From Floccularia luteovirens (lineage: Eukaryota > Basidiomycota > Agaricomycetes > Agaricales > Squamanitaceae): a DNA stretch of 64,000 nt. The DNA is taken from the NCBI GenBank assembly GCA_009739215.1, contig VSJF01000012.1, positions 868,001 to 932,000 of the forward strand. Reading direction: 5' to 3'. Positions 25,527 to 36,736 of the stretch are shown in pieces. Position 1 is the stretch's first letter, and each line of letters starts with the position of its first letter. The notes beneath the pieces are model-generated. The model saw only the letters and a program-made list of their open reading frames with translations. It made no database searches and had not been told where the DNA came from. Both the position numbers and the translations under genes were made by a program.

Positions 25527-27910
25527 ATGTCTCATACCCCTCGTTCACGAACCATCTCGCGGGCTAGTACTCCAGGCCTTCCATTGAACTCTCCCTCTCG
25601 ACTCACTGTGCTTCCTACATTGAAACCTACACCTTCAACTTCAAATTTACATATCCATAGCCACAATGTTGCCTCAGCGTCTAATTTACCCGAAACCACC
25701 ATAGCGCCATCATCAACTTATGATAGTGCTCTGGATAGTTCTGCATCCTCTGTGATCAACCTAGATATGAACGAGGGAATACTAATCCAGGATATGGACG
25801 TTGAGACTGATACTATGGATGGAGCTGAATTCACTGTCTCTGGTACTGTTAACACGGGAGTAGATGAAGAGGAGCCAAAAAAGTTACTACGAGAACAGCT
25901 CAGAAAGACACTAAGTCACAGACGGACATCGAATCCAGGTTCGTTCTTAGTATCTTAACTCGGAACAAAGTATTTATTTAACACTTATTTAAGACGTTGA
26001 AGCTTCGCGTCTGCGGGTAATGGAGAAGCTAGCGGAAATTCAAGATCTGGACTTTCCCGTAGGTAACAATTATTTTCACCTTCTTGTGTAAACACTTTTG
26101 AGACGCTTAATCCACAGTATCTCGCTATCCTGAAAGGGAATACTACGTTCTTACAAATGCAGGAAAGCCTGTTTTCATAAGGTAATCTTGCTTGTGGAAT
26201 GTCAATAAGTGAATAACCTGTTACTGTTAGACATGTCGGCCATGATCAAGACAACGTAGCATCCATCATTGGTATAATGCAAGCGTTGATCTCTGTATTT
26301 CTAGATGATAACGATAAATTACGGTGTATTAATGCTGGGCGGACGAGAATAACTTTCCTTCTTCGTCAACCGTTATACTATGCCTGTGTTTCGTCATGGG
26401 GAGAACCAGAATCAGTCGTATGTATATTTTAGCAGCTCTTGACCACACATTCTCATGAAATCCTTGCATCCTAATCCGCGATTGTGAAGAAAGACGAGAT
26501 CACACTTAGAATACTTGCATCTTCAAATCCTAAGTATTGTTACCGCTTCGCAATTACGTCGGATATTCGAACGCAGAACAAACTTTGACCTACGACGTCT
26601 CTTAAATGGTGGGTTTCATATTGTCAACAATAGGCCCAAGCTTTATCAATCGGCTTCTCAGGTGCAGAATTATTTCTAACTTCACTGTTGGATCGCCTTG
26701 AGTTTGACGTAGCCATGAGCACTTCTTCCTTGCATTGTCTAAAACTGGACTATGTGTTACGGAAACGTATTGCGGAAACCCTAGTACCCACCTCCAAAAT
26801 GAAGGTGTGCCAAAAGATATTGCACGTTAACAATGGTTAAGAAAGTGATATAGGACGTTCTCTATATTTTATTGATTGTTCAGGATCGGGTTGTGACTTT
26901 GATTCGCCCGAAGAAACACTCTATACACCCCGCAGGTACTCTATCACCTTGAATTATTTCTATATGATCACCAATATTCTACAGATATCCATATATTATT
27001 GAACACCATACATTCCCCTTCTATTCGGAACTCACCAGCATCAGCTTCGTGGATTCCTGTCTGTCTACCGAAATTCAATCCGGCAGGCTTCGTGAATGCG
27101 TATATATCCTTCTTGCGTAAGGAAAACAATATCCCAAAAAGTCAGCCAACACCAACAGGCTCCCAGAGTAGTCAGGTAATCGCGGCAAACGTAGATTCAT
27201 CGAAGCCTCCTCACGGAGAGTCAGCTGATATCGACAACGCAGAAATAGTCCTCTGCTGCATCAGCACTGGCGACTTGGAGAGTGTAAGAAATTGGAGTGA
27301 CCTCGCAATTAAGGTAACTCCATTCTTAAGGATTACATTAACGGATCATTATATGACTCTTACAGAAACTGACCGACGACAACCTTCTTCACACACTTGC
27401 TTCCTCTTATAGTTCAGGGCAGACAGAATATTCCGTGTCTGAACTTGGGATCCCTGGCCTTCGACACTTTGTCTACAAGTCGCGACCTCATGTTCAAGTA
27501 ACTTTACCTACATTCGAAGATCCGTACGACAACATACATCAGAAAAGAAGGTACTGAATCTAATGTTACGTGTACAGCGATGAGCGTTATGTTTAATGGT
27601 ATCGAGACAGGATTGTCACTCTTTACCAAACACTGCACGATGCTATACACGCGAAATCTGGTCAAGAGGGTATGCTAAAGTTGCAATATATACGAACAGA
27701 GTCAGAAAGTGTTATGGGTTGGGTACGTTGCTCGCATATGGTCACTGAAATTTCCTCATGCTCCCTTAGGTTACACAACCATTTGAGCTTTACATTGCGC
27801 TGTCACCTTGGCTTCCAAAGAGTGCTGCAGTTGGTGCTGCTAATGCTGTAGCTAGATGGGTAAAGAAAGAAGAAGGACGCGTATTTCTCAGAGATGCGCC
27901 TGTATTTTAG
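25527..27910 (+). CDS. MON1: Vacuolar fusion protein Mon1 (Rab7 GEF subunit)
   Basis: The first ~140 residues are Ser/Thr/Pro-rich and disordered. The longin-type core follows over many short exons: YFVLTNAGKPVFIS-like sequence near 26,140, then RHVGHDQDNVASIIGIMQAL, RITFLLRQPLYYACVSSWGE, a LHLQILSIVTASQLRRIFE stretch, LEFDVAMSTSSLHCLKLDY, DRVVTLIRPKKHSIHPADIH, ISTGDLESVRNW, GIPGLRHFVYKSRPHVQVTL, and an end at RWVKKEEGRVFLRDAPVF. This order and the end match Mon1. Mon1 with Ccz1 activates Ypt7/Rab7 on late endosomes and autophagosomes. The frame is open upstream of 25527 but lacks an ATG, so the start is the ATG of MSHTPRSRTISRAST. It is divergent from the BTB gene. Confidence 0.92.
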
Positions 27911-28115
27911 TACTTCTGTTTGGATGGTCATGACAAGGGCATTTATTTAATAGAGAGTGGAACGTTATTACTGTACTTAAGTGTATCACTTCGCAAGTTA
28001 AAGTCAAGTACTACAAAGTATGAATGTCACGTGATGCGTAAGGTTATGGAAATTTGGGCTGGAAAAAATACTTACAGTAAACGACGACACTCGAACCTTG
28101 AACACAGTTTAGATA

Positions 28116-28565
28116 ATGTTGCTTACAGGACTAAGCGTGGTTTCTCGACTTAATGCCCCCATTACAACATTTGCGCGCTCCTTAGTCAGTAGGGCTGCTA
28201 CAAGGCCTGTTCCTCCTCCAAAAGGTAATAATACCTTCCATGACTCTGTCCCCGGTTAATCATTTGTTCAACACAGATAACATTGCATCTCCTCAGGATT
28301 TCTTGAAAGCTATTGGACGGTCAAGTGAGAAGAATGTGTCAATAGAGGCATGGGAGGACTTCTGGAGAACTTCCGGGCCTCAATTAAAAGAAATGGGCCT
28401 GTCGGTTCGGGATAGAAGGCATGTTCGCCACTGCATTATGTGACGTGCATACTGTCTAATGATACTTCCAGGTATATACTCTGGTGTATGGAGAAGTATC
28501 GACAAGGAGTCTTCGTGAAAGTTTTTGCCCACGAAGCTACTGCAAAGAAGACCGTCCGGGGGTGA
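28116..28565 (+). CDS. FYV4: Mitochondrial small ribosomal subunit protein mS41 (IGR motif)
   Basis: Three exons (28116-28224, 28277-28418, 28472-28565) give 114 residues. The start MLLTGLSVVSRLNAPITTFA is a mitochondrial presequence. The IGR motif region reads SPQDFLKAIGRSSEK, followed by SIEAWEDFWRTSGPQLKEMG, SVRDRRYILWCMEKYRQG and a short basic tail. This is the mS41/Fyv4 layout. The second intron starts with GC rather than GT (AG|gcatgt); only this choice joins DRR to YILW, the family consensus. It is too short and split to be found easily by automatic gene callers. It follows MON1 in the same direction after 205 bases. Confidence 0.9.
28419..28471 (+). other. GC-AG intron in mS41
   Basis: 53 nt, donor AAG|gcatgt, branch-like gtctaatg, acceptor ttccag. 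A GT donor five bases downstream would shift the frame and lose the conserved YILWCMEKYRQG. Confidence 0.8.
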
Positions 28566-29064
28566 CTATGGCAGCTTTCGAAAAGATAGCACAGTGCTGA
28601 TTATTTTTGATAGCTGGGGACCAGCAGTTCAAAATGACAAACGGATACGATCCAGGAGACTGAAGAATAAGAAATAGCTTCTGGCCGTTCCATCTCTTAT
28701 TCTATATTCATCATCTTTTGTTGCTATCAAGGTGCAAGACAATTTCAGGAATAAATTGTTATGTGTATGAACAGATCGTAATACACAACAAGCTTCTACA
28801 AATACAGTTGGAGGGCAAGAATGCATAACAGGTAAAGGTAAATTAAGTAGGAAATAGAAGGTGTGTAATAACTAATGGTTGGAAAAAGGTAGAATAAATT
28901 GATCGCTACAAAGATTAATGAGTATGAAACATATTTATAGGGACAAGAAACGTCCAAACTGTCAATACAATTTGACTGAAGAAGCGATGATCAGTGCTTA
29001 TTGAACCAGACAAAGTGTGCAATGAATTCGCTCACCAGGTACCTTTGTATATATAGCTAATTTT
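28566..29064. other. Convergent spacer between mS41 and the C2H2 gene
   Basis: 499 AT-rich bases holding 3' ends. Nothing else is supported. Confidence 0.5.
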
Positions 29065-30179
29065 TCAATCGTCAGTGGGGTCAGAAGGCCTTCCGATGCA
29101 GGATACGTTTTTATTATCTAAGTGGCGCTTCAGTGCGTCTCGACGACTGAAAGTACGCATGCAACCGCCAATCCTTTGCTTATCCAGGAATGTATATGGC
29201 TCTGAACCAGGTGGGATGTAAAACTTATGAGCATCTTCGAGCAATATTCCTCTGCAGCGCCAACCACTCCCCTCTTCCTCTTCGCCGGGTCGAGTGTGTG
29301 TCTTGAGGTGTCGTTTGAAGTCTGGCATACGCCTATTCCTCTGGTGCCAACCACATTGAGGACAGATATAGTTCGTCATATCGCCAGATTTGCTATTTAC
29401 AACACGGCGAATGGTTGCAGATAATGCTGACGACGCCTGGGAGTTCCTGGATACAGGTGCCGTTCTCGGTCGCTTGATTGGACGCGCAAGCCCTATGTAT
29501 GTCGATGCAGACGGAATAACCTGACTTGGAGTAGGACTCGGAGATCGACCGCGTTTCTTGTCCTTGAGGTAGCTAGGAGGTATGTATTCGTCATCTGTGG
29601 CGTTACCTTCACTTTCGCCGCCAGCATCTCTATCCCAGTCCGCATCTGCATCGACAGAAGAATATGGCTTCTGGTTTGGGGAGGATCGTGCAATGATGGG
29701 GAGAGAATAGGCTAAAAAACTTCTTCTCTTGAAATTTAACCGTAGTGGTTCAGTAGTGTCGGACAAGGAAGGGGGCATATATGGTGCCTCATCTTCGATT
29801 CTCCCGTTGTGTCTGATCATACAAATTCAGTACAATAGGGCAACCCGAAAAGAAATAAGCTTTACATGTAATTTGTCATGTTATAATCGCTGAAATAAGC
29901 GTTTGTATTGAATTTTGGATTGTCCAGTGACGAAACTGAGTCTGAGTCTGAGTCCGAGTCGTCTTCAGACGATTGAGCTCCTGGAGATAATGAAGAGCGC
30001 GTTGAATTGGTGCCGGAGGATATATCAAATGGGCTGGCTGCTGTAGTATTTGAGGGAGCAAATTTTGGTGTAAGTTTACTGTCGGGGATCTCTTCGGTAT
30101 TACGAGCTAATAAGGTCTCTATGCTATAGTCGTCTCCCAGAGGGAAGGTAATATACGCATCGAAGAAGGAATCGCTCAT
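29065..30179 (-). CDS. C2H2 zinc-finger protein, probable transcription factor
   Basis: Two exons join as ...YNMTNYI|HNGRIEDEAPYM... across a 49-nt intron near 29,820-29,870. The protein starts MSDSFFDAYITFPLGDDY, has an acidic Ser/Asp run (SSEDDSDSDSDSVSSLDN) that could activate transcription, and a basic segment KDKKRGRSPSPTPSQ with a likely nuclear signal (RPIKRPRTAP). Two zinc-finger units follow: YICPQCGWHQRNRRMPDFK with RHLKTH, and a second, wider unit with WRCRG...RIGGCMRTFSRRDALKRH. The layout is like other agaricomycete C2H2 proteins with a loosely spaced second finger. Targets are unknown. Confidence 0.85.
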
Positions 30180-30958
30180 GGCAGTGAGTAGGAATGATTG
30201 GAGCAAAAACCATTTTAAAGGACCTATTATATACCCAAGAGCCCCTTTATTGACAGAAAGCGTAGCTTCTGCGAGGAGCGCGACGCTTTGGCCTATTAGT
30301 CGCGCTAAGGTACATGACACCCTTTTATTATCACATCGTTGTTGCATCGTGGATACAGCACATTCCATAAATGGTTACTAGCTACGCTTGTAACAAAGAC
30401 TACAAAAGATTTCCTTTGGTAACCATAAATATTAAAAATCCGCTTCCACAATAGCACAAAATATCTGACGAAGCTATATATCGATTTCTAGGGGTATTCG
30501 GACGGGAGAAGATGCTCTTTCAGAGAAAACTATTTTGTGGGTGTAATATTTTACGTAATGTAGTTCCAGCCATGGCTTAGATAAGATGTGATATTAACGA
30601 GGGAAGACAACCCTTTCTGGGACAAACGAATTCGGATCTTCACAGCGTAAGATATCGATAATCGCATGGAGTCGCCGTGAACTGCTAAATTGGCTCTATT
30701 TATCTCGTTTGGGCATCGTGGAACGAGGCAGTTTCAAAGTGCCACGAGGCAGATTTGATGCAACGTGGCTATCTAATCTCAGCCATGTCGTGCGATTTCA
30801 CTTTATATATGTCAAACAACCGTTTTGCAGTAGAGGAGGCACATCCTAGATTACATTTTGGTAAGATCCTATCTAGGAGTAATAGTGCGCACTTTAAGTG
30901 CTGTCAAATCATGATGCATGATGTATCACTTCATACAGGCTACACACACAGCATTATT
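30180..30958. promoter_or_regulatory. Upstream region of the C2H2 gene
   Basis: 779 bases between the C2H2 start and the 3' end of the FHA gene. No gene is supported; the open frames here are short and unconserved in appearance. Several AT-rich tracts are present. Confidence 0.45.
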
Positions 30959-32078
30959 TCATGATATCTCATCGTGTAAGAGGACATATTCTCTTGTTGA
31001 TTGTCCGAACTTGATGACTTCAACATACTTAGTAAGAGTTACCTTTTCTGATGTGGAACATACCATCACTCGGTTTGAGCTCATAAAATCGGGAAGCGGG
31101 AATCGCTTCATCATTGACATGAGTACCATTGGTCGATTCTAGATCAATTATAAAAGGTCTTATCTATGTCAGGAGGTTGCTAAACATAAGCTGTCGAATA
31201 AGCGACTTACTTGATGACACCTTTTGAATCTCCAAATTCATTTTTCTCCTGAATATATCGGTCTAATGAGCTATGAATTAGTATTTCCCAACGATGGTCG
31301 GATTTGCACACATTGAATGACAGCATGTTGCTTCGAGCAAGACGGATGATCCAGAGCAATGTCTGCTACCAAACGGTCTCTTCCAATTAGATATGCACTC
31401 TGCCTGTGTATATGTAGCAATTCTGGGGAGGTCTTTGTTACATATATGCAACAGATATTGGCAGCTTGAACTATGCGTACCAACTTGTTCACTGCCCTTG
31501 AAAACATACAACCTCCATCCTAAAATGGGTTTTCTAGCTTCTGGAGGTTCATTATACTTCAGGACTGTTTTTGAGCCGTCGACGGCTTTTACGGTGTTCG
31601 TTTCTGCTGCAAGAAGTCCTGAAGGCGCAAAATTAGGCTTTACTTTATCGGCAGGTGAATCCTCTCTCGAAGCAGAACGTGCTTTCGAGCGTGGCCTTGA
31701 GGAACGAGCTTGTGGTGATGCAGAACGTCGCTGACTTCGAGAGGAGTGTCCTGTATAGCGCCTATCCCCATCCCTGCCATCCTGTCTAGACCGAGCATCA
31801 TATCTTTCTCTATCTCTGTTCCTCTCTCGTTCCCGATCATTCTCATCATATCCACGGCGGTCACCATCCAACCGCCTTCCATCTTGCCTCTCATCTCTAC
31901 CCGGCCTGAAACGGGAATTATTTTGTTCTTCATCATCCCATTTGCGTCGTTCGTGTCGGGAGCTTCTACCCGATGTAAATTTGTCCGAGTTGGGGTCGTG
32001 GTCGTTCCTTTGGGAGTCTCTAGAATCGTCATCATATTTTGAAGAACGCCGGGGAGATTTATAAGAGTCGCGAGGCAT
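30959..32078 (-). CDS. SNIP1: SNIP1/Pml1-like FHA-domain protein of the pre-mRNA RES complex
   Basis: The N-terminal ~150 residues are rich in Arg, Asp and Ser (MPRDSYKSPRRSSKYDD; RERERNRDRERYDARS; SQRRSASPQARSSRPRSK). Then VKPNFAPSGLLAAETNTV, KYNEPPEARKPILGWRLYVF and an FHA domain: IHRQSAYLIGRDRLVADI, DHPSCSKQHAVIQ, KPFIIDLESTNGTHVND, RFYELKPSDVIKFGQSTREY, ending VLLHDEIS. The RS/RD-rich arm plus C-terminal FHA is the SNIP1 and plant DAWDLE layout; yeast Pml1 is the RES subunit that helps retain unspliced RNA. The acceptor ataag|ACC near 31,160 was chosen because the nearer AG creates a stop, and the last intron joins PSD to VIKFG. The FHA phosphothreonine-binding residues (GR, SxxH, NG) are present. 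Confidence 0.9.
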
Positions 32079-33110
32079 GAGTACGAGTACAAGGATAACC
32101 AAGCAGTTCGCGCTACTTGCAAGTCCCGCGCAACCAAATGTTCTGCGCCGATTGTTATTTGTACATCTTTGGACCTGGATCTTCGAACTAGAATATAATT
32201 ACAGCTTCTGAAATTTCGAATAACAACCTCGAGATCACAGGTATGTTCTATCACAACCTGCAACTGGCCGCTATTACTGGTGTTCATAAATAAGAGATAC
32301 CCTTATGTGGGGTGCATCGGATACAGACTGGGTGGGGCCGAAGCTGATTTGGACGAGAAATTTATGCACTGGTGTGGATACCAGTCCCTATACTGCACAC
32401 TACGATGAAGGTACATGGTACATAGGAATTGACCGTCAAGCTGGGGAAACACTTATTTTACTACACGACTGCGGGAACCGAGTTGATGGCTCTTGTAAGA
32501 GCAAATTACAGCCGAAACGAGTGGAAATGTTAGCACATGAGATGAGATGCTGAACACTTTTTTTAAATAAATTATGTAGCAACACCATCAACGTACCACT
32601 GATACATATGGTGATGTAGTAACCGAACCGGAGGTGACAGGGGTCAGGTGCAAAGGCACGTGGGAGTGGATGGGATGCGAAATTAAAAACTCTTACACCG
32701 ACTTTTCTACCTAGAACAAAAGTGGCAGAAAATACCTGTCGAAGTCCTGGTGGCTCAGGGGTTAAAAACCTTGGCTACCAACGGTTTTACATGTCATGCT
32801 GGAAGTGGTTTACATAGGTTTGAGAAACAGGGTGAGTGGACAGCACGACCTTTGACTCGCAACCGAACTAGAAGAGGAAGGAGCAGCAAACAGTGGACAA
32901 TAGTTCCTTGGGAATTAGCACGTCCTACAAATAATTCTGTCGAATGAATCTCCAGTAAACCTCTGATCAGTCTTTGTTCCCCCATTTTCCACCTTTCGTT
33001 ACTTCTGGATCCGCCCGCTTTCTTGTCTCGGCCTTATATGAATCCATCTAGCTAATTATCTCCACCTCTGTCAATCGCTTATCAATATCATCGTCAGACT
33101 TACTGGCAAC
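32079..33110. promoter_or_regulatory. Shared upstream region of the FHA gene and the Zn2Cys6 regulator
   Basis: 1,032 bases between divergent starts. No gene is supported. Open frames at 32305-32553 and 32750-32947 (+) look random. A tRNA A-box-like stretch (TGGCTCAGGGGTTAAAA, near 32752) is present but lacks a matching B box or acceptor stem. The last 150 bases before 33111 are C/T-rich, as in a leader. Confidence 0.45.
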
Positions 33111-36100
33111 ATGTTCACTCGCTCCAATTCACATACGCAGAACAGTTCCGCACCAGGCCGTTCATCTTCAGAGTACTACTTTCCAGGCTCCATTCCCAAT
33201 CAAGAACATGCATCCACTCGCCCTTTTGTAGTGGACCAGGCAAAAAATAACTTCTATCATGAGGAATCGTCTCCAGGCACATACGATATTGGCCACCACG
33301 ATGGTTTCGGACACACAGGTAGTGTTGCATTTGCCCAGTCTTATGACAGAAGAAATATCACGGCAACCGCTTCGCACATTCGTCAAGATCAATACCACAA
33401 TTCTGAGGATGAATCTGGGCAAGACAGAAAGGGAGAATTACCTTCATTACTGACCGCATACCATCCCCCTTCATCCCAGTCTGATTATCAGCAAACGAGC
33501 CCTATTTTGGCCCCTCATTCTGAACATTCAGGTGACTCAGAGTTCTGGTCTCCTACAGGTCAAGGGGCCTCTCCTGAACCTCAACGACCCCGAAAATCTC
33601 GCCGCGAAAAGCCTCGCATCGAGCTTGCTCCAGACCAACCACCAACTACTCAAGGAAAGCCACGAGCTAGGGTTTATGTCGCTTGCTTACAATGGTATTT
33701 TTTTAATTTCGATTTTAGGATCGTCTTAATTACGCTTATGTACCATTCTATAGCCGCACCCGCAAAATACGCTGTGATGGAGCTAAACCTATTTGTCACA
33801 ATTGCGGGCGTCGTGGGAGTGCTGGAAGCGAGTGCAATTATGATGCCGTGCCAAAACGTCGCGGGCCCGATAAAACACCCGGCGCACGCCAGAGAATGGC
33901 GAGAGACGCCCGTAACGCGATTGAGGGACCAATCATACCTACCCGCCGGAGGCGTCGGAGAGAATCTCAGTCAGTAACTCAAGTAGACAATCAGGCTGCA
34001 CAACAGGTTATGAAAGATGTTCATAACACCAATGCTTCGTTATCCCCATCAATCTCTCTCCCCTCCCTAGTTCCTGTCGAAGTGGTCAGTTCTCCTTCTC
34101 AATTCAACGACATCCCTGTGGACCTTCGATCTCCATATTCTCTGCAATGCTCTTGCCATGGTGTACATCACTGCCCCAATTTATTGGATGTGGCTGTATT
34201 CTCTCAAAGTCGGAAGGGACTTTCTCCCCACAATAATGTGAATGATTTCTATTTTTACGCCTGTTTTCGTATTGACCAATGGCAGGCGATGTCCTGTTCA
34301 TATGTCGGACCGCAAATTACCCAAAGAATGAATTCCTACTCCCATGAGTCTCAGTTTGGGTATATAACAGAGTTGGATGAAAATGACAATGAACCTGAGA
34401 ATAACTCGAAATCACCGGATATTACTAGCCAACCATCTCTCACCTTCAGCAAAAAGATTTGGTGGGACTCCTTGTTGTCATTATATCTTTCTCCCAGTTC
34501 TACACGCCTTCATCGTCTTTCATCTTCTCAGAGAGAGTCGGCTTCACAGGGTATTGCATCAGATCTTCGTTTCCTTTTCAAGGCTTCCAACTACTGGTTT
34601 TCATTTTTCCACATTCCAAGCTTTTTCGGTAACTTTTTTGACCCTACCAAAAGGGAACGTATTCAACCATGTTTGATCCTTGCCATGCTGGCCATGTCGA
34701 CATTCTGGCAGAGCTCTGAAGTTGGCTTGGGAAACACAGGTAGAGAACGAGCGTTGCGCTTCAGAGATGAAGCCCAGAGTGCCTTGGAAGCCAGCTTTAA
34801 TGCTGGTTGGATCGATGAAACTCTAGCACAAGCAGCTTGGGTATGGATATTACATTGATAATTTGAAATCGGAGGCTTAATTCATACATTTCAGTTACTT
34901 TCTTTGTTTGAAGTTTGTGCCCACCCTCTGCATTCTTCCGAAAGGGCGACATCGGCTCTAGTCATGCTGGACTCCATTATTCGTAGCCTTTCTCTGACAT
35001 CCATGGATGTTGATAATCCAGATGCAACCATGTTTACTCCAGGATCGGTGCCTGCTGTCGACTCAACCAAACCTCGCGAAAGAAATTACTGGTTTCCCAA
35101 TACAACGTCTAGCCCAGGATCGACATTCAATTGCAGAAGGCTTGCATCCAAGGTCACAATCTCCAGGCCACATGGATAATGAAGCGGGATGCTCTTGTAG
35201 CTCCATGACATTAGTGGAATATTGGCCTTCTGCAACGGAACACGCTCCTATGTGGGCGCCCACCCCTGCTTGGAATGAAGCGTGGTCTGAAGGTGAAATC
35301 AGAAGAGAGTCATGCAGACGACTTTGTTGGAGTTCTATGATTTTAGCAGCAGGTCATATCTCTTACACAACAGCTCATCGATCAGAAGCCCTCGACTTAT
35401 TTATTGCCAATCCCGCGAACGTATGTCCTGACCGTTCTGATTCTACACATTGGCGCTTATGTTTTTCTTTTAGTATGCACTTCTTTTCTCAGGAGAGTCT
35501 ATTGCCCGTTCACCTTCTTACTCGTCAAAGGATACTATCTGGGCTTTGCACGATCGATCGTTTCTTCTGTGGCATGGATGCGTCCGTATGCGCCACGACT
35601 CACACGCTTCTGAAACTGATAAGGCGCATTTCGCCGTGAAGGCGTGGATAGAAGCGGATGCACTGGAAACGGCCCTTAACAAACATACATGTGCTATCGA
35701 AAGGGCGTTTATATTCCAAGCGAGGGAATACATCTTCAAGTAGGTTATTATCGTTATCAAATGTTGTTTATATTCTCACTTTGCTCATAGCACAAGAATG
35801 TGTATTTCTTACGAGTTTCAGCGCTTCATTCCACTTGTGACCGCGTAAGTTTGCTCGCTGAGAGGATTGAATTTCTGTTGATCAACTCCAAACAGTAATG
35901 TTAGCGGTTTATTCCATCGTAGCAAAGCAGAAGAATGGTGTAGGTTTATTTTTTCAGCTTTATATAACCCCATCTCATTGTTTTTTTCCATAGTGTCTCA
36001 TCAAGCCTCAGTGGCTGAAAGGTTTATGTACGGCCTTCATGCCGTTACTGGTAATGCAAACAACCTTCTAGCACGTCGTCCATTCTTTGTCTTCTGGTTT

Positions 36101-36509
36101 ATGGGACAGATCTCCCGGTAAGAACCTTTCTATCTGTTATCTAAAGATATGATTAAACCATCTATCTTAAGGGCGTTATCTTTGTTCCGATGTGATAGCA
36201 CCCTAACTGTTGCGTTGGATGTCTGCAAAGCTCTACTACCAGCTATTGATTAGTATGTAGTTGCAAATTTTCTGTCCGTCTTCTTTACTTATAGACGCAA
36301 TCAAGTTTAACCGCCCTTTGGCCTTGTGCAGGTTTGTTACTAATCTTTAAATATTTCTATTAATCGTTAAAAAGTTTCCTGCAGAGCAACGCATTCGCTA
36401 CGAAACCCTACGTGCAAGTTTGAACAATGCGTGCTATTCTGCCAGAGTTTCTCCACCGCCGCCGCAAAATATAAGATTGCCCCCTCCTTCACCAGAGGCC
36501 TTGATTTGA
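33111..36509 (+). CDS. Zn(II)2Cys6 transcription factor with fungal-specific TF domain
   Basis: A ~190-residue disordered N-terminal region precedes the cluster ACLQCRTRKIRCDGAKPICH, NCGRRGSAGSECNYD, followed by basic RRGPDKTPGARQRM and RRRRRRES. An intron (gtattt...ctatag) interrupts the codon of the second cluster cysteine; if it is not removed the zinc domain is destroyed. The middle region has a segment like the fungal-specific TF domain: SNYWFSFFHIPSFFGNFFDP, ILAMLAMSTFWQSSEVGLG, DEAQSALEASFNAGWIDETL, AAWLLSLFEVCAHP. It ends in a Pro-rich tail (PPPPQNIRLPPPSPEAL). Roughly ten exons are needed, with small ones at 35,780-36,420. Target genes are unknown; neighbours do not suggest a pathway. 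Confidence 0.88.
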
Positions 36510-36736
36510 ACACTGACTATTTTCATATATGTAGTATACCCAACAGGATGAAGTGGAAATAGTGTTTGTATCAGTAGGTAAATTAAGAGATGTATCGTTG
36601 CACTTAATTGAAAAGAAAAATAAATAAAATTCTGAAATAAATTAATGAGCTTTCCTAAATGGGATGAGTGGCAATTATCAGAGTACAGAACAACACCTCC
36701 ACCTTGACTCGGACCAGCACCTCACTTTCGTAAATC

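Noticed and set aside
31640..32287. 215-codon minus-strand frame over the SNIP1-like gene
   Set aside because: It overlaps the RS/RD-rich exon in another frame. The FHA gene model explains the locus.
32740..32830. tRNA-like or SINE-like stretch (TGGCTCAGGGGTTAAAA)
   Set aside because: It resembles a Pol III A box, but no good B box follows at the right distance and the ends do not pair as an acceptor stem. At most it is a degenerate relic.
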